Positions 43,521-56,364 of a stretch of DNA of 64,000 nucleotides are shown in pieces; the first letter of the stretch is position 1, and each line of letters opens with the position of its first letter. The notes below the pieces were generated by a model, which had not been told where the DNA came from, did not search any database, and was given only the letters and a program-made list of their open reading frames with translations. The stretch covers positions 11,701,105 to 11,765,104 of the forward strand of contig NC_062232.1 of assembly GCF_902686445.1 (NCBI RefSeq), read 5' to 3'. The translations under genes and the position numbers were made by a program. The stretch is from Sciurus carolinensis (taxonomy: Eukaryota > Chordata > Mammalia > Rodentia > Sciuridae).

Positions 43521-45875
43521 TTCTCAAATATGAACATGAATCTACTGTTTAGAAAGCCTAGAGGAAATATTTTTTAGAAAATAAAAGCATTGAGAATCAT
43601 ATCCTTATATTTTAATCTTTCTTATATAATGACAATTCTTATTTAAATCAACATTTTTACTTTCCCTTAATTTCTACCTTTTATTGATGTATTAAGCCTG
43701 AAACCACTGAAAGTTATGAAAATGGGTGAAATTTAGAAGTTTGTGTACTCCGATTGTCTAGAAATATTGTTTTTAATGATCACTCTGATTTGAATATCTC
43801 AATATATCTGTAACTTGGTGTCTCATTTGGAATGCAAATTGCCCTTCATGCCTACAACAATTATCTTCATTTTATATGTAGCTTTTCCTAAAGACAGAGG
43901 TCATCTCTTTAGTAAAAAGTTTATCTTTTTCAATGCGATCGAGCCCACATTAACACCAGAAAAATGTTTCATTTTTCTTATCTTATCATTTTTTAATCTG
44001 AAGTTTTTCCTGTAGTTCAATGAAATTAATGCCTTTAACATTTTCCCACCCATACTAGAACCCTACTAGAAAGTGCTTTTATGATATTTTCAAGGGGATG
44101 ATGTATAAAAACCTGCCTATAATTGGCTAAATGGAGACATTAGAGAATCAAATACCTCTTCCTTTTCAAAGGGCTGCTTCCATGGGGCAATATAAGCTTT
44201 GAAAAGTGGATGCAATTTTATGAAATTGGTGGCTTAAAATGCATTAAAATCTAGAAAGTGTGCATTTGGTTTCAAATTGGGGTCTTAAATATAGTGCTCC
44301 TTACTCATAGTGGCATTGTTTTAATAAAAGTTCAGGGGTAATTATTTTAAAACCATCATCCTATGTTTAAATAAAAATCACAAAAATTTGATGTAGAATG
44401 TTAGAACTTAAAGCATGAAAGTTTCCATAATCTGTTGAATATATTTTTTAAAATTTGAATTAAATAAGTGACTGCTGCTACCACCCAGCTTCACTCAAGA
44501 TAATCCGTGTGGGTCATTTGTCCCTCTGACTGCTCATATGGTGTAATTTGGGAGAACTACAAGTGCCTGGGACTTGCATGGGATCATTTTTACTTTGTTT
44601 GATATGTTCATGACTACCCACTGCTCTGGGTTGGAGAACAAAGAGGGGGCATTTTTTGCACCAAATATCCCCTAGGTCTCAGCAGCGTAGAGTTCATGCC
44701 TAGACTTCTCAATGGGAGCCTGCCAATTGCTGGAGCAGCAGGATCTTCTTGTGCTTTCCCTGAAACAGTCTGGTGGAAGAAATCAGAGCTGTTGTCTTTG
44801 GACTTTCTATACTTCTAGCTGCAGTGTCTTTCTCAGCTTGACCCAAAGCTTGACCACTCTGTTGGGACTCAGTGAAGAAATCCAGAGGATTGGGTTCTTG
44901 TCCATGGCATGTTCATCTCCGTTATCTTCCTTGAGTCTTCTACTGAACTATTAGAAACAGATATCTCTATAGGATAGTAGGACTAAACAGGTAAGATTTG
45001 ATGCCAGAGCTCTTTGTGGCTATCTTTGTCACCACTGTGGGGAACTGCTAGAGAATAAAACCAACATAGAAAGAAAGCGTCAGAAAATTGGAAGAGACTC
45101 ATTTCTGGGTTCCTGACAGGTGACTCTTGGATTTATCAATGAAATAAAAATAAATAAATTCTTCTTCCTTCTTGTGTTTAAGTAAATTTGAATTGAGGTT
45201 TGGACACTTGAGACCCAAAAGAATCCTCGTTAAGTTACCATTATGAGATGAAAGTGTTGTTTGTAAAAGCAAATGTTACCTCTTAAATTTTCCACTAATA
45301 GTGAGAGAAGAGTTTGATCATGTTCTTCATTAGTCAGTGGCTGGAAAAAAAACCCATAGATTTCTGAAGTCAGTTCCTAGTATGACTTTTTTGAGGTGTT
45401 ATAAAGAGAATAGAAATAAGATCATACATAAAAATTGGAAAGATGCTAAGAATGGTTTGGGAGGAAAGACAGTGGAGAAATCAAGGACCACCTGTAAATA
45501 ATATAAAGTGTTTTTCCTTGTTAAGGGAATTTCAAGAGTGCCATTTGGAGATATGAGAGCTGTGGATAGAGTAAGGACCACTTGCCTGGGTCAGCGAAGA
45601 TGGGAATTATAGTGTGGGGATGGTAGGGATGAAAGGCATTTGTCCTATAACTTTGTCCTATATCTTATTGTCCTATGAGTTCAGACACAGAGTCTCAAGA
45701 CTTTGTGAACTCACAGACCAGAGAGAACTGTAAGAACCACATTAAAATAAAAGGAAAATTTTAAAGTTCTGAGTCTGATTTTTGCTTTTGTCTCATGGAA
45801 CAACATCTCCTTAAGTTTATGGTTTCTACTCAAATATTAGAACCAGTGATGTGATGAGGGCCTTGGGGGAAACAT
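43521..45875. other. long repeat-poor stretch
   Basis: About 2.3 kb without a recognised transposable element. The part from 43560 to 44420 is AT-rich with isolated CpGs (CAATGCGATCGAGCCCACAT) and could be conserved non-coding. A plus-strand frame (44712-44954) has no domain. No exon is supported. Confidence 0.4.
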
Positions 45876-46313
45876 AGTATTTTAGTTAGCTTTTTTGTTG
45901 CTGTTACCAAAAGACCTGAGAAGAACGATGTAGAGGAGAAAAAGAGTATTTTGGCTCACAGTTTCAGAGGTTCAGTTCATGGTCAGCCAACTCCATAGCT
46001 CTGGGTCAGAGGTGAGTCAGAGCATCATGGCAGGAGGGCATGGTGGAGGAAAGCATCTCAGTTGATCACAGCCAGGAAGCAGAGAGAGGTCTTCTCAGCA
46101 AGGACAAAACATAAACCATGAAGGTATGACTCCTGTGACCTACCTCCTCCAGCCACTCACCATGTGCCTACAGTTATGACCCATTTAATCCATATCAGTG
46201 GATTAATCCTTTGATTATGTTAAGGATATCATAACTCAATCATTTCACTTCTAAAAATTCTTGCATTGTTACACACGAGATTTTGGGGGACACCCCATAT
46301 CTAAACCATAACA
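45876..46313 (-). mobile_element. ERVL-MaLR-type solo LTR, copy 3, antisense
   Basis: Reverse of the LTRs at 32985 and 62034: starts TAGTATTTTAGTTAGCTTTT, contains AGCATCATGGCAGGAGGGCA and ACCTACCTCCTCCAGCCACT, and ends ATATCTAAACCATAACA. More diverged from the other two than they are from each other. Confidence 0.82.
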
Positions 46314-46359
46314 TGTAGGGAAAGAAAGCTTTTGCATCTATGAGTGAGTGAGAGAAAGA

Positions 46360-46361
<2 letters not shown>

Positions 46362-46393
<32 letters not shown>
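46362..46393 (+). repeat. (GT)n microsatellite
   Basis: Sixteen pure dinucleotide units. The short frame across it (46344-46556) is an artefact. Confidence 0.97.
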
Positions 46394-46396
<3 letters not shown>

Positions 46397-47774
46397 TGTA
46401 CTAGAGGGTAGTCAGGTCATAAGAACTCTCTATAGTGTACTTATAATCATTAGTCTCTTTGTTGGCAGGCACTTTAATGAATTGAGAGAGGGAGAGAAGC
46501 AGATTTCTGGGCTCCTACATTATAAACCAGTCAGTGTTTCACAGAAGCAACAGTGAAAGGAGTTGGCTTCACCCACCTGAGATGTGAATACTCAAAGTTC
46601 AAGTTTAGAACACCCACAAATATTAATCCTCCCATACCTGCTTCACCTTGGAAGAAAACGCTGACAACTGTGTCTCCTCAGTTCCATTTCTATCTATAAA
46701 ATAGCCCTTTTGTGACTTTTTCCCCTGAAAAGCTACTCATATTTGGGGAAGAGAGCAGAGATTAAAGGAAAGATGGAGATAAATTTCAAGAGGCTACCCC
46801 TCCAGGCCCTTCAAAATAAAGGAGATGTTTTAACAAGACTTTCAAATAATACAATCATTGATACCTAATTTGGACAAAACAGGAAATACGACAATCCCCA
46901 GGGGAAAGGGGGCAGGCATGGGTCTTGGAGACCAAGTATGTTTCAAAGCATCCAGTGGGTCTTGAGAATGAATGTCATGGGGGACGTCAAATTCTGGTGG
47001 CAAATTCTCAGCCTCTGCCTCACTGTTCAAGCTGGTTTTCTAACATCCTAAATTACTCCAAGTCACATTCAGTGGTGCCATGTGAATTCGAGCAGTATAG
47101 AACTGGGAGTATTGGATTCTCATTCTAAAACTTTGCTTTTGTGTCTGAGATGCAACAGATTCATAGACCAGAATATATTTATGTACGAAAATGGTCAGCA
47201 TTTGTGCTCCACCTCAAGATGTTATTTGAATACACTGGAAAGTCACGTCTTTAAAAATATGCATCTAATAAATCTGTTGTCATTCAGGGAAACAAGACCT
47301 GTTATTAGGTTAATGCATTGGCTGGCTATTGGTTTTCCTGGTCAAGACCTCTAGGCGTGGTAATTTAAAGTTTAGCTCTGAAACAAGCAACCCTTTAGCT
47401 TTGGACACCCTTTTTTTCTCTTCTGTTGCTAGGTCCTCCAGCCCTGTTCAAGCACTGTGCATAATAGCTTCTTGGGAGGAAATGCCATTTAGAGCTCTCT
47501 TGATCTGTCAGCATATCAATGTTTGAAAAATCACACATTAGGTTAGTGAAGCCCTCTCTTTCCTGAAGTCGGAATTTTTCTGCTTCCAAGCCTGAAAATA
47601 TATTCAAGGAACAATTTTGAAGTGACACTAGCATTTATGCAATTATTTCTGATTTAACATATTAATTTTCCATGTCAAAAATGACTTTTTAATGGGCAAA
47701 ATATAACATGAAGATAAACATGGATAAAGGGCTGTCTCATATGTCATTTCCTCAAAGCATCCCTTTCCAAGTAG
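46394..47774. other. repeat-poor stretch
   Basis: About 1.4 kb without a recognised repeat and several small overlapping chance frames on both strands. No convincing splice pair. Confidence 0.4.
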
Positions 47775-47900
47775 GTTACTGTGGGTGCAGTACATGGTTA
47801 TCTACTGAGTAGGCTGTTCTGCATTTTCTGTCTTTCAAGTATTTGGCAAGTAGTAGATGCTCAATAAATAACGGTTAAGTATTTGAATGAATTAATGAGT
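47775..47900 (+). mobile_element. L2 or MIR 3' tail fragment
   Basis: GGCAAGTAGTAGATGCTCAA followed by TAAATAACGGTTAAG and GAATGAATTAATGAG corresponds to the shared 3' end of L2/MIR. Confidence 0.65.
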
Positions 47901-49098
47901 TTCTGATGAATCAGACCTGCCTAATTGTTTTATATTGAGTTCTGAATCAATATACAAGTTTTGTATTTGTTGGAAAGAAAATCTCTTTCAATTATCTTGA
48001 AGGGATAGCAAGATTGCTATGTATGGTTTTCATTTTAAAATTGCTTTATTATAAATATTTCAAACATACAATATTGAAGGAATTTTATGATGAATATTTG
48101 TATGGTATTGCCTAGATTCTATCATTTATATCTTTCTATACTTGTTTTATCATCTCTATCAATCCATCTTATTTTTGATGCATTACAAAGTAAATTGCTT
48201 ATACATAGACTTCAGCATGCATATTACCCATTAGAATCCAGATTTTCTCTTGATGTAAAATTTGCATACAATGAAATGCACAAATCTTAGGTATGCATCC
48301 ACTACGTTTTGACAAATACAAACCCCTATCAAAATATAGAACATTGTCATCAGTCCAGAAAGTTCCTTTGGGCTCTTTCCTGGACAAACCCTCCCTATTT
48401 CACACCCTTCCCTATAATAGGAAACCATGGTTCTGATTATTTTCCACCATAGCTGAGCTTTCCCCATTCTAAAACTTATAAGTGGAATCATACAATATGT
48501 GTACTTTCATGCGGGGCTTCTTTTACTTAGCATGCTGTCTTGGAGGTTCACACATTTTGTGGTGTGTCTTGGAAGCTCATGCCTCCTATCGTTGAGTTGT
48601 GTTCATTATGTGAATGTACAGTTTGCTTGTCCATTCTCTTATTGATGGACACCTGGGCTGTTTCTAGTTTCAACTATTAAAGATAATCTTTGTGTATTAG
48701 TCTTTCTGTGGACATACATTTTTATTTCTCTTGAGTAATATCTAGGAGGAATTGTTAAATCACTGGATCACAAACTAGTAAGAAACTGCCAGGTTTTTTG
48801 CTGAAGAAGTTGTACAGTCTTATAAGAAGAACATATGACAGTTCCCATTTGCCCCCAAATCCTAGCTAACATCTGGTGTTGTCAGTCTTTTTTTTCCATA
48901 TTGGTAGGTGTATACATTGCATTGTTTTTAAAATTTGCATTTTCCTAATGACTAGTAATGTTGAGTGTTTTTCATGGGCTCTTTGTTCATTAGTTATGTT
49001 CTGTGAAGTGCCTATGCAAATATTTACACACATGCTGTGCACAAAACATACATACATACATAATACATGTTTTGTTGTTGTTGTTATATTTATTTATT

Positions 49099-49309
49099 TA
49101 TTTTTGGTACCAGGGATGGAACCCAGTGGTGCTTAACCACTGAGCCACATCCCCAGCCCTTTTTTTTAAAATTTTACTTTGAGACAGGGCCTCACTAGCT
49201 AAGTTTCTTAGGACCTTGTAAAGTTGCTGAAGCTGGCTTTGAACTCGTGATCCTCCTGTCTCAGCCTCCCAAGTTACTGGGATTCCAGGTGTGGGCCATC
49301 ACACCCAGT
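49099..49309 (-). mobile_element. B1/ID dimeric SINE nested in L1M, antisense
   Basis: GGTACCAGGGATGGAACCCA to GAGCCACATCCCCAGCCC for the ID half, then a 7SL half ending GCCATCACACCCAGTC. Confidence 0.94.
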
Positions 49310-49727
49310 CTTGTTTTATTATTAAAAATTAGGAGTTCTTTATATATCCTGGAGACCAGTCCTTTGTCTGGTATATGTTTCTGAAGCTTTGGGGCTTTCA
49401 CTTTTATATTGAGATCTTGAATCCATTCCAAATTAATTTTTGTGTATGGCTTGAGGTAGGGGCTGATGTTCTTTTTTCTTTTCCTTTCCATATCAACATG
49501 TAATCATTTCAGTTCCATTTATTAAAAAGACTATTCTTTTCCTATTGGATTCATGGTATCATTATTTTAAAAAATCTGAAGACCATATGTTGGGAGAGTT
49601 TCAATTTCTGGACTCTATTGTGTTAATCACTCTATTGTCAATCTTTATGCCAATACCACACTGTCTTGATAGCTTTAGCATTATAAGTCATGAAGGTCAG
49701 GTAGTATATATTTTAAATGTTGTTACT

Positions 49728-49935
49728 TTTTTTTTTTTGATACCAGGGATTGAACTCAGGGATGCTGTACCACTGAGCCACATCCCCAGCCCTATTTTGT
49801 ATTTTATTTAGAGACAGGATCTCACCGAGTTTGCTTAGCACCTTGCTTTTGCTGAGGCTGGCTTTGAACTCATGATCCTCCTGTCTTAGTCTCCTGAGTC
49901 GCTGGGATTACAGGCATGTGCCACTGTGCCCAGGC
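49728..49935 (-). mobile_element. B1/ID dimeric SINE nested in L1M, antisense
   Basis: Poly(T), GATACCAGGGATTGAACTCA, GAGCCACATCCCCAGCCC, then a 7SL half ending GCCACTGTGCCCAGGC. Confidence 0.95.
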
Positions 49936-50959
49936 ACTTTGTTCCTTTTTTTAAAAGTTGTTTTGTCCACTGTATGTCCCTTGATTTTTCATGTAATTTT
50001 AGACTTAGCTTTTCAATTTCTACAAAACTCTATGCAGAGTTTGATTGGAATTGTATTGCCTCTATAGATCAACTTCAGGAGAATTGATCTTAATGATAAT
50101 TAAATCTTCCAATCAGTGAAATGGTATGTCACTACATTTATTTAGATTTTCTTTAATTTCTCTCAGCAATGCTTTATATTTTTTTAGTGTAGAGGCCTTA
50201 GGAGTCTGTTATGTTTACTATGTTATATTATAGATATAGACATTGTGTTATATATACCACAGGACATAGAATATATGCTATATAGACATATATTATAGGC
50301 TATATGGTCTATGTTACACTTTATGTATTTCATTGTATGTTAGAATTATTCTATTTTTGGAGCTATAAATGGAATCATTTTAAAATTTCATTTTCCAATT
50401 ATTTGTGACCCTAATTGAATTTTCATATTAATTTTATATCCTGCAGCTTTATTAATTTCACTTATCAGTTCTAGCATTTGTTTTGTAGATTCTTCTGGCT
50501 TTTATACAGAAATAATCATGTCATCAGCAAGTATAGACAAATCTGCTTTTTCTCAATCTTTTTACTTTTTACTTTTGCCTTGTTGAACTGGTTAGGAACT
50601 CCTGGACAATATTGAATAGAAGAAATAATGGTGGACAACCTTGCCTTTTTAATAGTCTTAATGAGAAAACATTTAGACTTTTACCATTAAATATGATGAT
50701 AGTGGCAGGTTTTTAAAAGATGTCCTTAATCAGGTTGAAGAGTTCCCTTTTATTCCTAGTTTGCAAATGGATATTGACTAATTTTCTGCATCTATTTAAA
50801 TTATTATGTACTTTTTCTCCTTTGTTCTGTTTATATGGTAAGTCACATCAATGACTCTTTAAATGGTAAACCACCATTTATCCCTCAGATAAACCCTGTT
50901 TGGTCATTATGTATTATATTTTTGATATTTTTGTTGAATCCAATTTGCTAATGTTAAGA

Positions 50960-50964
50960 GGTGT

Positions 50965-51004
<40 letters not shown>
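50960..51004 (+). repeat. (GT)n microsatellite
   Basis: About 22 dinucleotide units with one TATG interruption, inside the L1M copy. Confidence 0.96.
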
Positions 51005-51005
<1 letters not shown>

Positions 51006-51309
51006 TATGTCTATGTTCCTGAAGGATACGAGTGTATAAATTTCTTTTTTGGACTTCCTTTTTCACCTTTTGGAATTAGGATGAGGGCAACACAATTATT
51101 TTGTTCTCTTGTTCTTTATTTTATGAAGATGTTTTGGTAAGGTCAGTGTGATTTGTTCCACAAATGTGACAGAATTTACAAATGAAATCGTCTGAGTCTG
51201 GAGTTTCCTTTTTTGGAAAAGTTATTTTTTTCAAGTTTTGAACTATTTAAATCTATTTAGTTTCTCTAAGATATAGGGCTATTTGCTCTCACAAATCCTA
51301 TGGGCTTGA

Positions 51310-52256
51310 CCTTCCAGATATATCCAAAATCTCATTTCTTCCTATCACCTCCTTGGCAACCATCTTGGGCCAAGTACCACAGTCACTTTCCTTACTGTAG
51401 TAATAACCTTTCTGGACTTCTTTCTTCTGCCCTTGCTCCTTATAGTCTATTCTCAGTACAGTGGATAGTATGCCTCTTAACAGAGATCAGATTGTGTCAT
51501 TACACAAGATCTTTACTGGAGAAAAAGTAAAACATCTTTGCAGTGGTCTATAAATTTCTGCATGATCTAGCACTGCTCTGACCCTCTCATCCTTCTTTCT
51601 TCCATTTTCCCTCTTACTTGATCCTCCCCACATTGTTCTCCTTGCTATTCTCTGACAAGATCAAGCATACTTTGCCCCAGGGCCTTTGCACATGCTTTAC
51701 CTTCTCCTTAGCATACATTCCTCCAAATATCTACAAGTCTTGCTCCTTCATCTCTTTCAAGTTTTGCATAAATGTCATCTTCTAAATGAAACCATCCCTG
51801 ACTACCTTACTTAAAATTCCAAGTGTCCCCAGGTGCGGTAGCACACGCCTATAATCCCAGTGGCTTAGGAGGCTGAGGCAGGAGGATCATGAGTTCAAAG
51901 CCAACCTCAGCAGAAGCGAGTCACTAAGCAACTCAGTGAGACCCTGTCTCTAAACAAAATACAAAATAAGACTGGAGATGTGGCTCAGTGGTCAAGTGCT
52001 GCTTAGTTTAATCCCTGGTACCCCTCCCCCCAAAAAAATAAAATTCCAAGTGTTCCCTGTATTCCTTGTTCTTTCCCCTTTTCTCTTGTTCTCTATGCAC
52101 TGTGACTTGGTAATGTACTATGTACTGTTAACTTATTTTGTCTCTCATCTCAATAAGTGACATGAGAGCATAGATTTTTTTATTCATTTTATTCACCTTT
52201 GCATCTGACAATCTAAACAGTGTTTGGTAAACAGTAGCCACTCAATAAATACTTGG
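51310..52256 (+). mobile_element. L2 (LINE-2) 3' end split by a SINE
   Basis: Canonical L2 order: TGCCCCAGGGCCTTTGCACA, TTTGCATAAATGTCATCTTC, TGAAACCATCCCTGACTACC and the end GCCACTCAATAAATACTTGG. A B1/ID SINE at 51827-52038 divides it. Two plus-strand frames inside are chance. Confidence 0.85.
51812..52053 (+). mobile_element. B1/ID dimeric SINE with perfect 15-bp target duplication
   Basis: Body 51827-52038. TAAATTCC-type flanks: TAAAATTCCAAGTGT occurs exactly at 51812-51826 and 52039-52053. 7SL half, ACAAAATACAAAATAAGACT linker, short ID half. Among the youngest SINEs here judged by the intact duplication. Confidence 0.97.
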
Positions 52257-52880
52257 GAAAAGAAAAAAAATTATACATCTAGAATCAATATTTTCAAGAC
52301 AGGAAAATATACATGTAAGGCCACCAACTTTGATGATAATATCTTTTCACTGATACCCTCTCCTCATTTAAAAATGAGGGTTTTCTTGGCACTTTGTTTT
52401 GTTTTTGGTCTGGATCTTTTGTAAATGAATAACACCAGAGGACAGTAATTTCATGCCCCTGTTTAGCAAAGTCTTCTGGGACTTATCCTCTGGAGCAATA
52501 TATTGTTTTACAGTGGTTGGCAGAACCACTAGGTGGGGTTCCTAAATGAAAATTGTTACCAATCCCAACAGTCTGCTCCCCCATGCTTTAAGAATTTGCA
52601 TATAGTACATCCCAACTACATCACTAGTTCTCTGCTTCTCATTTAATAAAAATACATATAAGATAGGAGAGAGAGCTGTTCTGAGTCTCGTGGTGATATA
52701 AATGAATGAAACTTGCAAACACAAGGGATATTTTCAACCATTCCTTTCATTGGTGCCCTTGAAGTTTTCATAATCTGGGGCAAGACATAGTAAGATTTGG
52801 GGAATCCAGAGAAATATGCCTTCCTTCAAAACATGGAAAAGGAGATTTGTAAAAGGAAAGGTAGAAAAGAACAGGCAGAT
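52257..52880. other. unassigned DNA
   Basis: No repeat recognised. Frames at 52224-52424 and 52542-52724 have no domain. Confidence 0.4.
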
Positions 52881-53242
52881 TGCCTGTGGTTTGAATGTAT
52901 GTGTCCCTCTGAAATGCAAATGGTGGAGCTTCAACCCCAAGGTGATGGTATTAAGAGGTGGGGCCTATCAAGAAGGGATTACAACTCTTATAAAAGAGCT
53001 TGAAGGGAATATTAAGACCTTTGTTTTTCATCTCTTCTGCCATGACATATGTCTCTTCCCCCTATGCCATGTGAGAACACAGCAAGAAGGCACTCTATGA
53101 AGAACAAGCCTTTGCTAGACATTGAATCTGCTACCACTTTGATCTCAGACTCGCCAAACTCCAGAACTGTAAGAAGTATTTTTCTGTTCTTTATAAATTA
53201 TGCAGTCTAAGATTTTTTTAATAGCAGCACACATGGTCAAAA
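52881..53242 (+). mobile_element. MLT1-type MaLR LTR
   Basis: GTGGTTTGAATGTATGTGTC, GTGATGGTATTAAGAGGTGG, TATAAAAGAGCTTGAAGGG, GTGAGAACACAGCAAGAAGG, CTCCAGAACTGTAAGAAG and AATTATGCAGTCTAAG follow the MLT1 order. Overlapping plus-strand frames up to 94 codons are LTR-derived. Confidence 0.88.
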
Positions 53243-53847
53243 ACCATGCACATCTCAGGAAGATTACTTTAAGGAGACAGTGCATACATGTGAATGTTGA
53301 GTTGAAATAGATTCCTCAAAACTACTTATGGTCACATACCCATTGGAAAGCCTTTGAATGTGTAACTCCAGTTTGAAGATTTCTACTACAGTTTTAAATC
53401 CATTTGTGGGCAATGTTGGTTTTCTTAATTATGTTGGTAAACATGGATTTAGTGAAGGGGAAAGACAATTTAGGATATAGATTTTTAATTACTATGAACT
53501 TGCCTAAGCTTTTCTTCACTTCTGAAATGGTGCCAGAGCCTGCGGTTAGGGGTGCCTATGAAGTGTTCCTACATGTGCCACCAGTCTCTACCTAGTGACT
53601 TGTTTTGTGTTCCCTCACTGAATCATCTTTGGAATACAGAATGTTTATCATGACTGATAGAACATTTCTGCTTCCCCTTAAGTGCCTTGTAATCCAGAAT
53701 ATGTGGAAGCTTTGAAGTAATTTTATTGTAAGCTTCTAAATCAAAGCTCCCCTTTCTTTCTAAATTTATTTGGAAATAGGCCATGTGTACTTAAAGAGGA
53801 AATGATAGTGCACTGTTCTCTGTACTGGTGCTTTGCCTGGTAGGCTA
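53243..53847. other. unassigned DNA
   Basis: Nothing recognised over 600 bp. Confidence 0.4.
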
Positions 53848-53965
53848 CTGTATTAGCTATCTATTTCTTCACAATCATTACATTGACCTAAAACAACAAA
53901 CATTTATCATTCCATAGTGTCCTCGGGGATAGAATTTCAGGAGTGATTTAATTGAATGGGTTTGA
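53848..53965 (-). mobile_element. MLT1-type LTR fragment, antisense
   Basis: TATTAGCTATCTATTTCTTC and CAACAAACATTTATCATTCC match the 3' end of a MLT1 LTR in reverse. Truncated at a B1-type SINE. Confidence 0.65.
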
Positions 53966-54094
53966 TTTTTTTTTTTTTTTTGAGATGGAGTCTCACTGTT
54001 ACCCAGGATGTTCTCAAATCTCTGGGCTCAAGTGATCCTCCTGGCTCAGCCTCCTGAGTAGCTGGGACTACAAGTATGCACTGGGTTTGGCTTT
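53966..54094 (-). mobile_element. proto-B1 (7SL monomer) SINE, antisense
   Basis: Poly(T), GAGATGGAGTCTCACTGTTA, CTCAAGTGATCCTCCTGGCT and GAGTAGCTGGGACTAC: a 7SL-derived monomer without the ID half that every other 7SL SINE in the window has. It fits the old PB1 group that predates squirrel dimers. Confidence 0.82.
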
Positions 54095-54189
54095 TTAATT
54101 TATAGAAATGATTTGCTTTACACTGATTTGCATATGTCCTTTTGATGTAACACACAAAAACCATGTAAATATACATATATAAATACTTT

Positions 54190-54365
54190 GGACAGCCAGC
54201 TATATGCAAACAGCTTTGTATCCCCAGTGAGAATGTACCATTATTTGTTCAGCTATAAGTCCCTTATTGATATCCACTTTGGATGTTCCTAGATTTTTGC
54301 TATTGCAAAGAAAGTGGTAGTTAATATCTTTACACATATGTCCGTATACATTTGTGGTTAAACTA
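54190..54365 (-). mobile_element. antisense old L1M fragment
   Basis: TATTGATATCCACTTTGGAT, TTTTTGCTATTGCAAAGAAA and ATCTTTACACATATGTCCG are the reverse ORF2 trace of an old L1. Confidence 0.55.
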
Positions 54366-56364
54366 CCCAACATCCATCCCAGCTTCTCCTTTCTCAACAT
54401 TACCCAGATTTTCTATGTGCCTCTGGGGAAGATAGCCCATCTTTACCTCTGAGGCAGATCCTGATTGATTTAAGCTCTGTGACAGAATTTTTGGCTCAGA
54501 GATACACGTATGCCTCAATCAAGTCCAATCAGGCTCTAATTATTTTTGCTTGGAACATGGACCTAAATAGTGATTTCTGTATCCTATAATACATGTAGCC
54601 CCAATTGAGAGACTAGGATTCTAATGACCATTGTGGAAACCATTGTTTGAATAAAATGAGCCCTGGAACTCAGTGGAGAGGAGAGAATCTTGTTGACGTT
54701 GTTGGGACATTGGATCACTCAACCCTAAAGTCCAGCTAAGGCAGATGTTGTCAAGGCCCACCCATATCCACTGTCTCTTCCATTCCAGTGCACGCTGATC
54801 TGACTTATGTCAGTACTGAATTTGTTGCCTGTGGGGGCAATACTACTGGTGTCTTCTTTGGTCACACATTCAGCAGAATGGACTTAACGTCCCTCAAGGG
54901 CCACTCTCAACCATATACCTCTAAGATGGTGTACCTCTGTGGCATGAGTTAACACTGGTTCTTAGAGTTTCCCTAGTGGATTTCAAGTCTAATTGTGCGA
55001 AATGGAAATAATGTGCCCTATGTTGACTGTCTTCTTATCCTTGTCTCACTTTTCTTCTCTCTCATCAGCATTTTCTCCATCTCCCCACAAATAGCCCAAA
55101 TTATGAACCATTTTATGTCTGAATTTTCAAGTCCATAAACTAGCAAGTTTAAGTCAGATTGTTTAAGTCAGATTGCATTGATCTTCTGTTATTTGCTAGA
55201 AAAAGGGTCTTAAATGATACACATGTTTTGTGAGCATATTCAAACAGTGAGTATTTTGGGGCTAAAAGGTGTGCACATTTTCCATTGGGACAGGCATTCT
55301 CCTCCAGAATGGTTAGACCAATTTCAAGAGATTTGTCTCTTTAAAAAATAATTCTTGCTATAGTTACCTAGATCTTTCTCTTTCCCTTACAAAATTGCCC
55401 AATGGTAATGAGCACTAAGAATTTGAATAAATTGGAGTTTTTTAGGATCTTCATAACCTATTCTAGGAAGTTACCCCATCAATTATGCTCTGCACATACC
55501 TGAGGATTCTCTAAGGCAACCCAACATAAAAACAGTCTTTTCCCTTTTTGTGGAGTTTCTTGTTTGCTTACTATCAATACGACTCTGTGGGAGTTATCTC
55601 CCCATTAATAGCTTTGGTTTTACAGCTAATCATTGATTCAACATTGTAGCTGAGTTGAATTGGACTATTGATTGATTTCACATGGGGTAAGCAAGGAACG
55701 TTAGCATTATCTTAAATTCTCTTGCAAGCTGTGTTGTTTCCCCCACTCCCCCAACCCCGGATGTAGTAATGTTACCATAAAAAGTGTTGACAGAAATACC
55801 TCCCCTCATGAGATACTGGGTTTCTTGTCTTTAAAAACAAAACAAAACAAAAAACCTACCCTATAGTATGACTGATGACCCAAATACCATCTTGTATAAC
55901 AAACTTTAAAAGTATAAATAATGTCTTTGAGCCAAACATAACGACCTTGACCTTTCTGATAGAAAAAGGCAACCTGTTCTGAGCATCCGTTAGTCCAGGC
56001 CCATGGGGTACAATTTAGAATACGCCATGTTTAAAGCCTCTAACTTGGCCGACTTTTAGATCTCTTGAGAAAGTGAACTAGTATCTTTCATCCCTTTCTC
56101 ATATTTTCTGCCTCTTTGAAATCATCTTTCCCAGAGCAAGCATTTGGCACACTTTGTAGACGTTTTCCCGATCTTATTTCTTCCCTGTGAAATTCCATCA
56201 ACAATTTCAGGGAGAGGAAGGGTAGAGATTGGGGTTTTAGCACCTTTAAGAAGAGTATCACAGAGAAAAAGAGACAAAAGATTTGTTTAATGGGCCATCA
56301 TTGGCAATTTTGGTAAGTCTTCTCTGCCCATTTGAAAAGGGATGTGTCTTTTGCAAATTTTTCA
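54366..56364. other. long unassigned stretch
   Basis: About 2 kb. A possible old LTR-like portion lies at 54366-54720. A tandem doublet GTTTAAGTCAGATT occurs at 55147-55174. An A/C run (AAAACAAAACAAAACAAAAA) lies near 55833. No coding signal. Confidence 0.4.

Larger units (their letters stand above)
48035..51290 (-). mobile_element. antisense old L1M, about 2.8 kb plus nested SINEs
   Basis: The reverse ORF2 trace runs through ATAAGTGGAATCATACAATA, GATGGACACCTGGGCTGTTT, CTGGAGACCAGTCCTTTGTC, ATGCCAATACCACACTGTCT, TTGATTGGAATTGTATTGCC, ATATCCTGCAGCTTTATTAA and GGACAACCTTGCC. Many stops. It is interrupted by SINEs at 49099 and 49728 and by (GT)n at 50960. All frames here are shadows. Confidence 0.85.

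Noticed and set aside
48035..51290. Many small frames in 48-51 kb
   Set aside because: All lie in an old antisense L1 ORF2 trace with many stops, or in SINEs nested in it.
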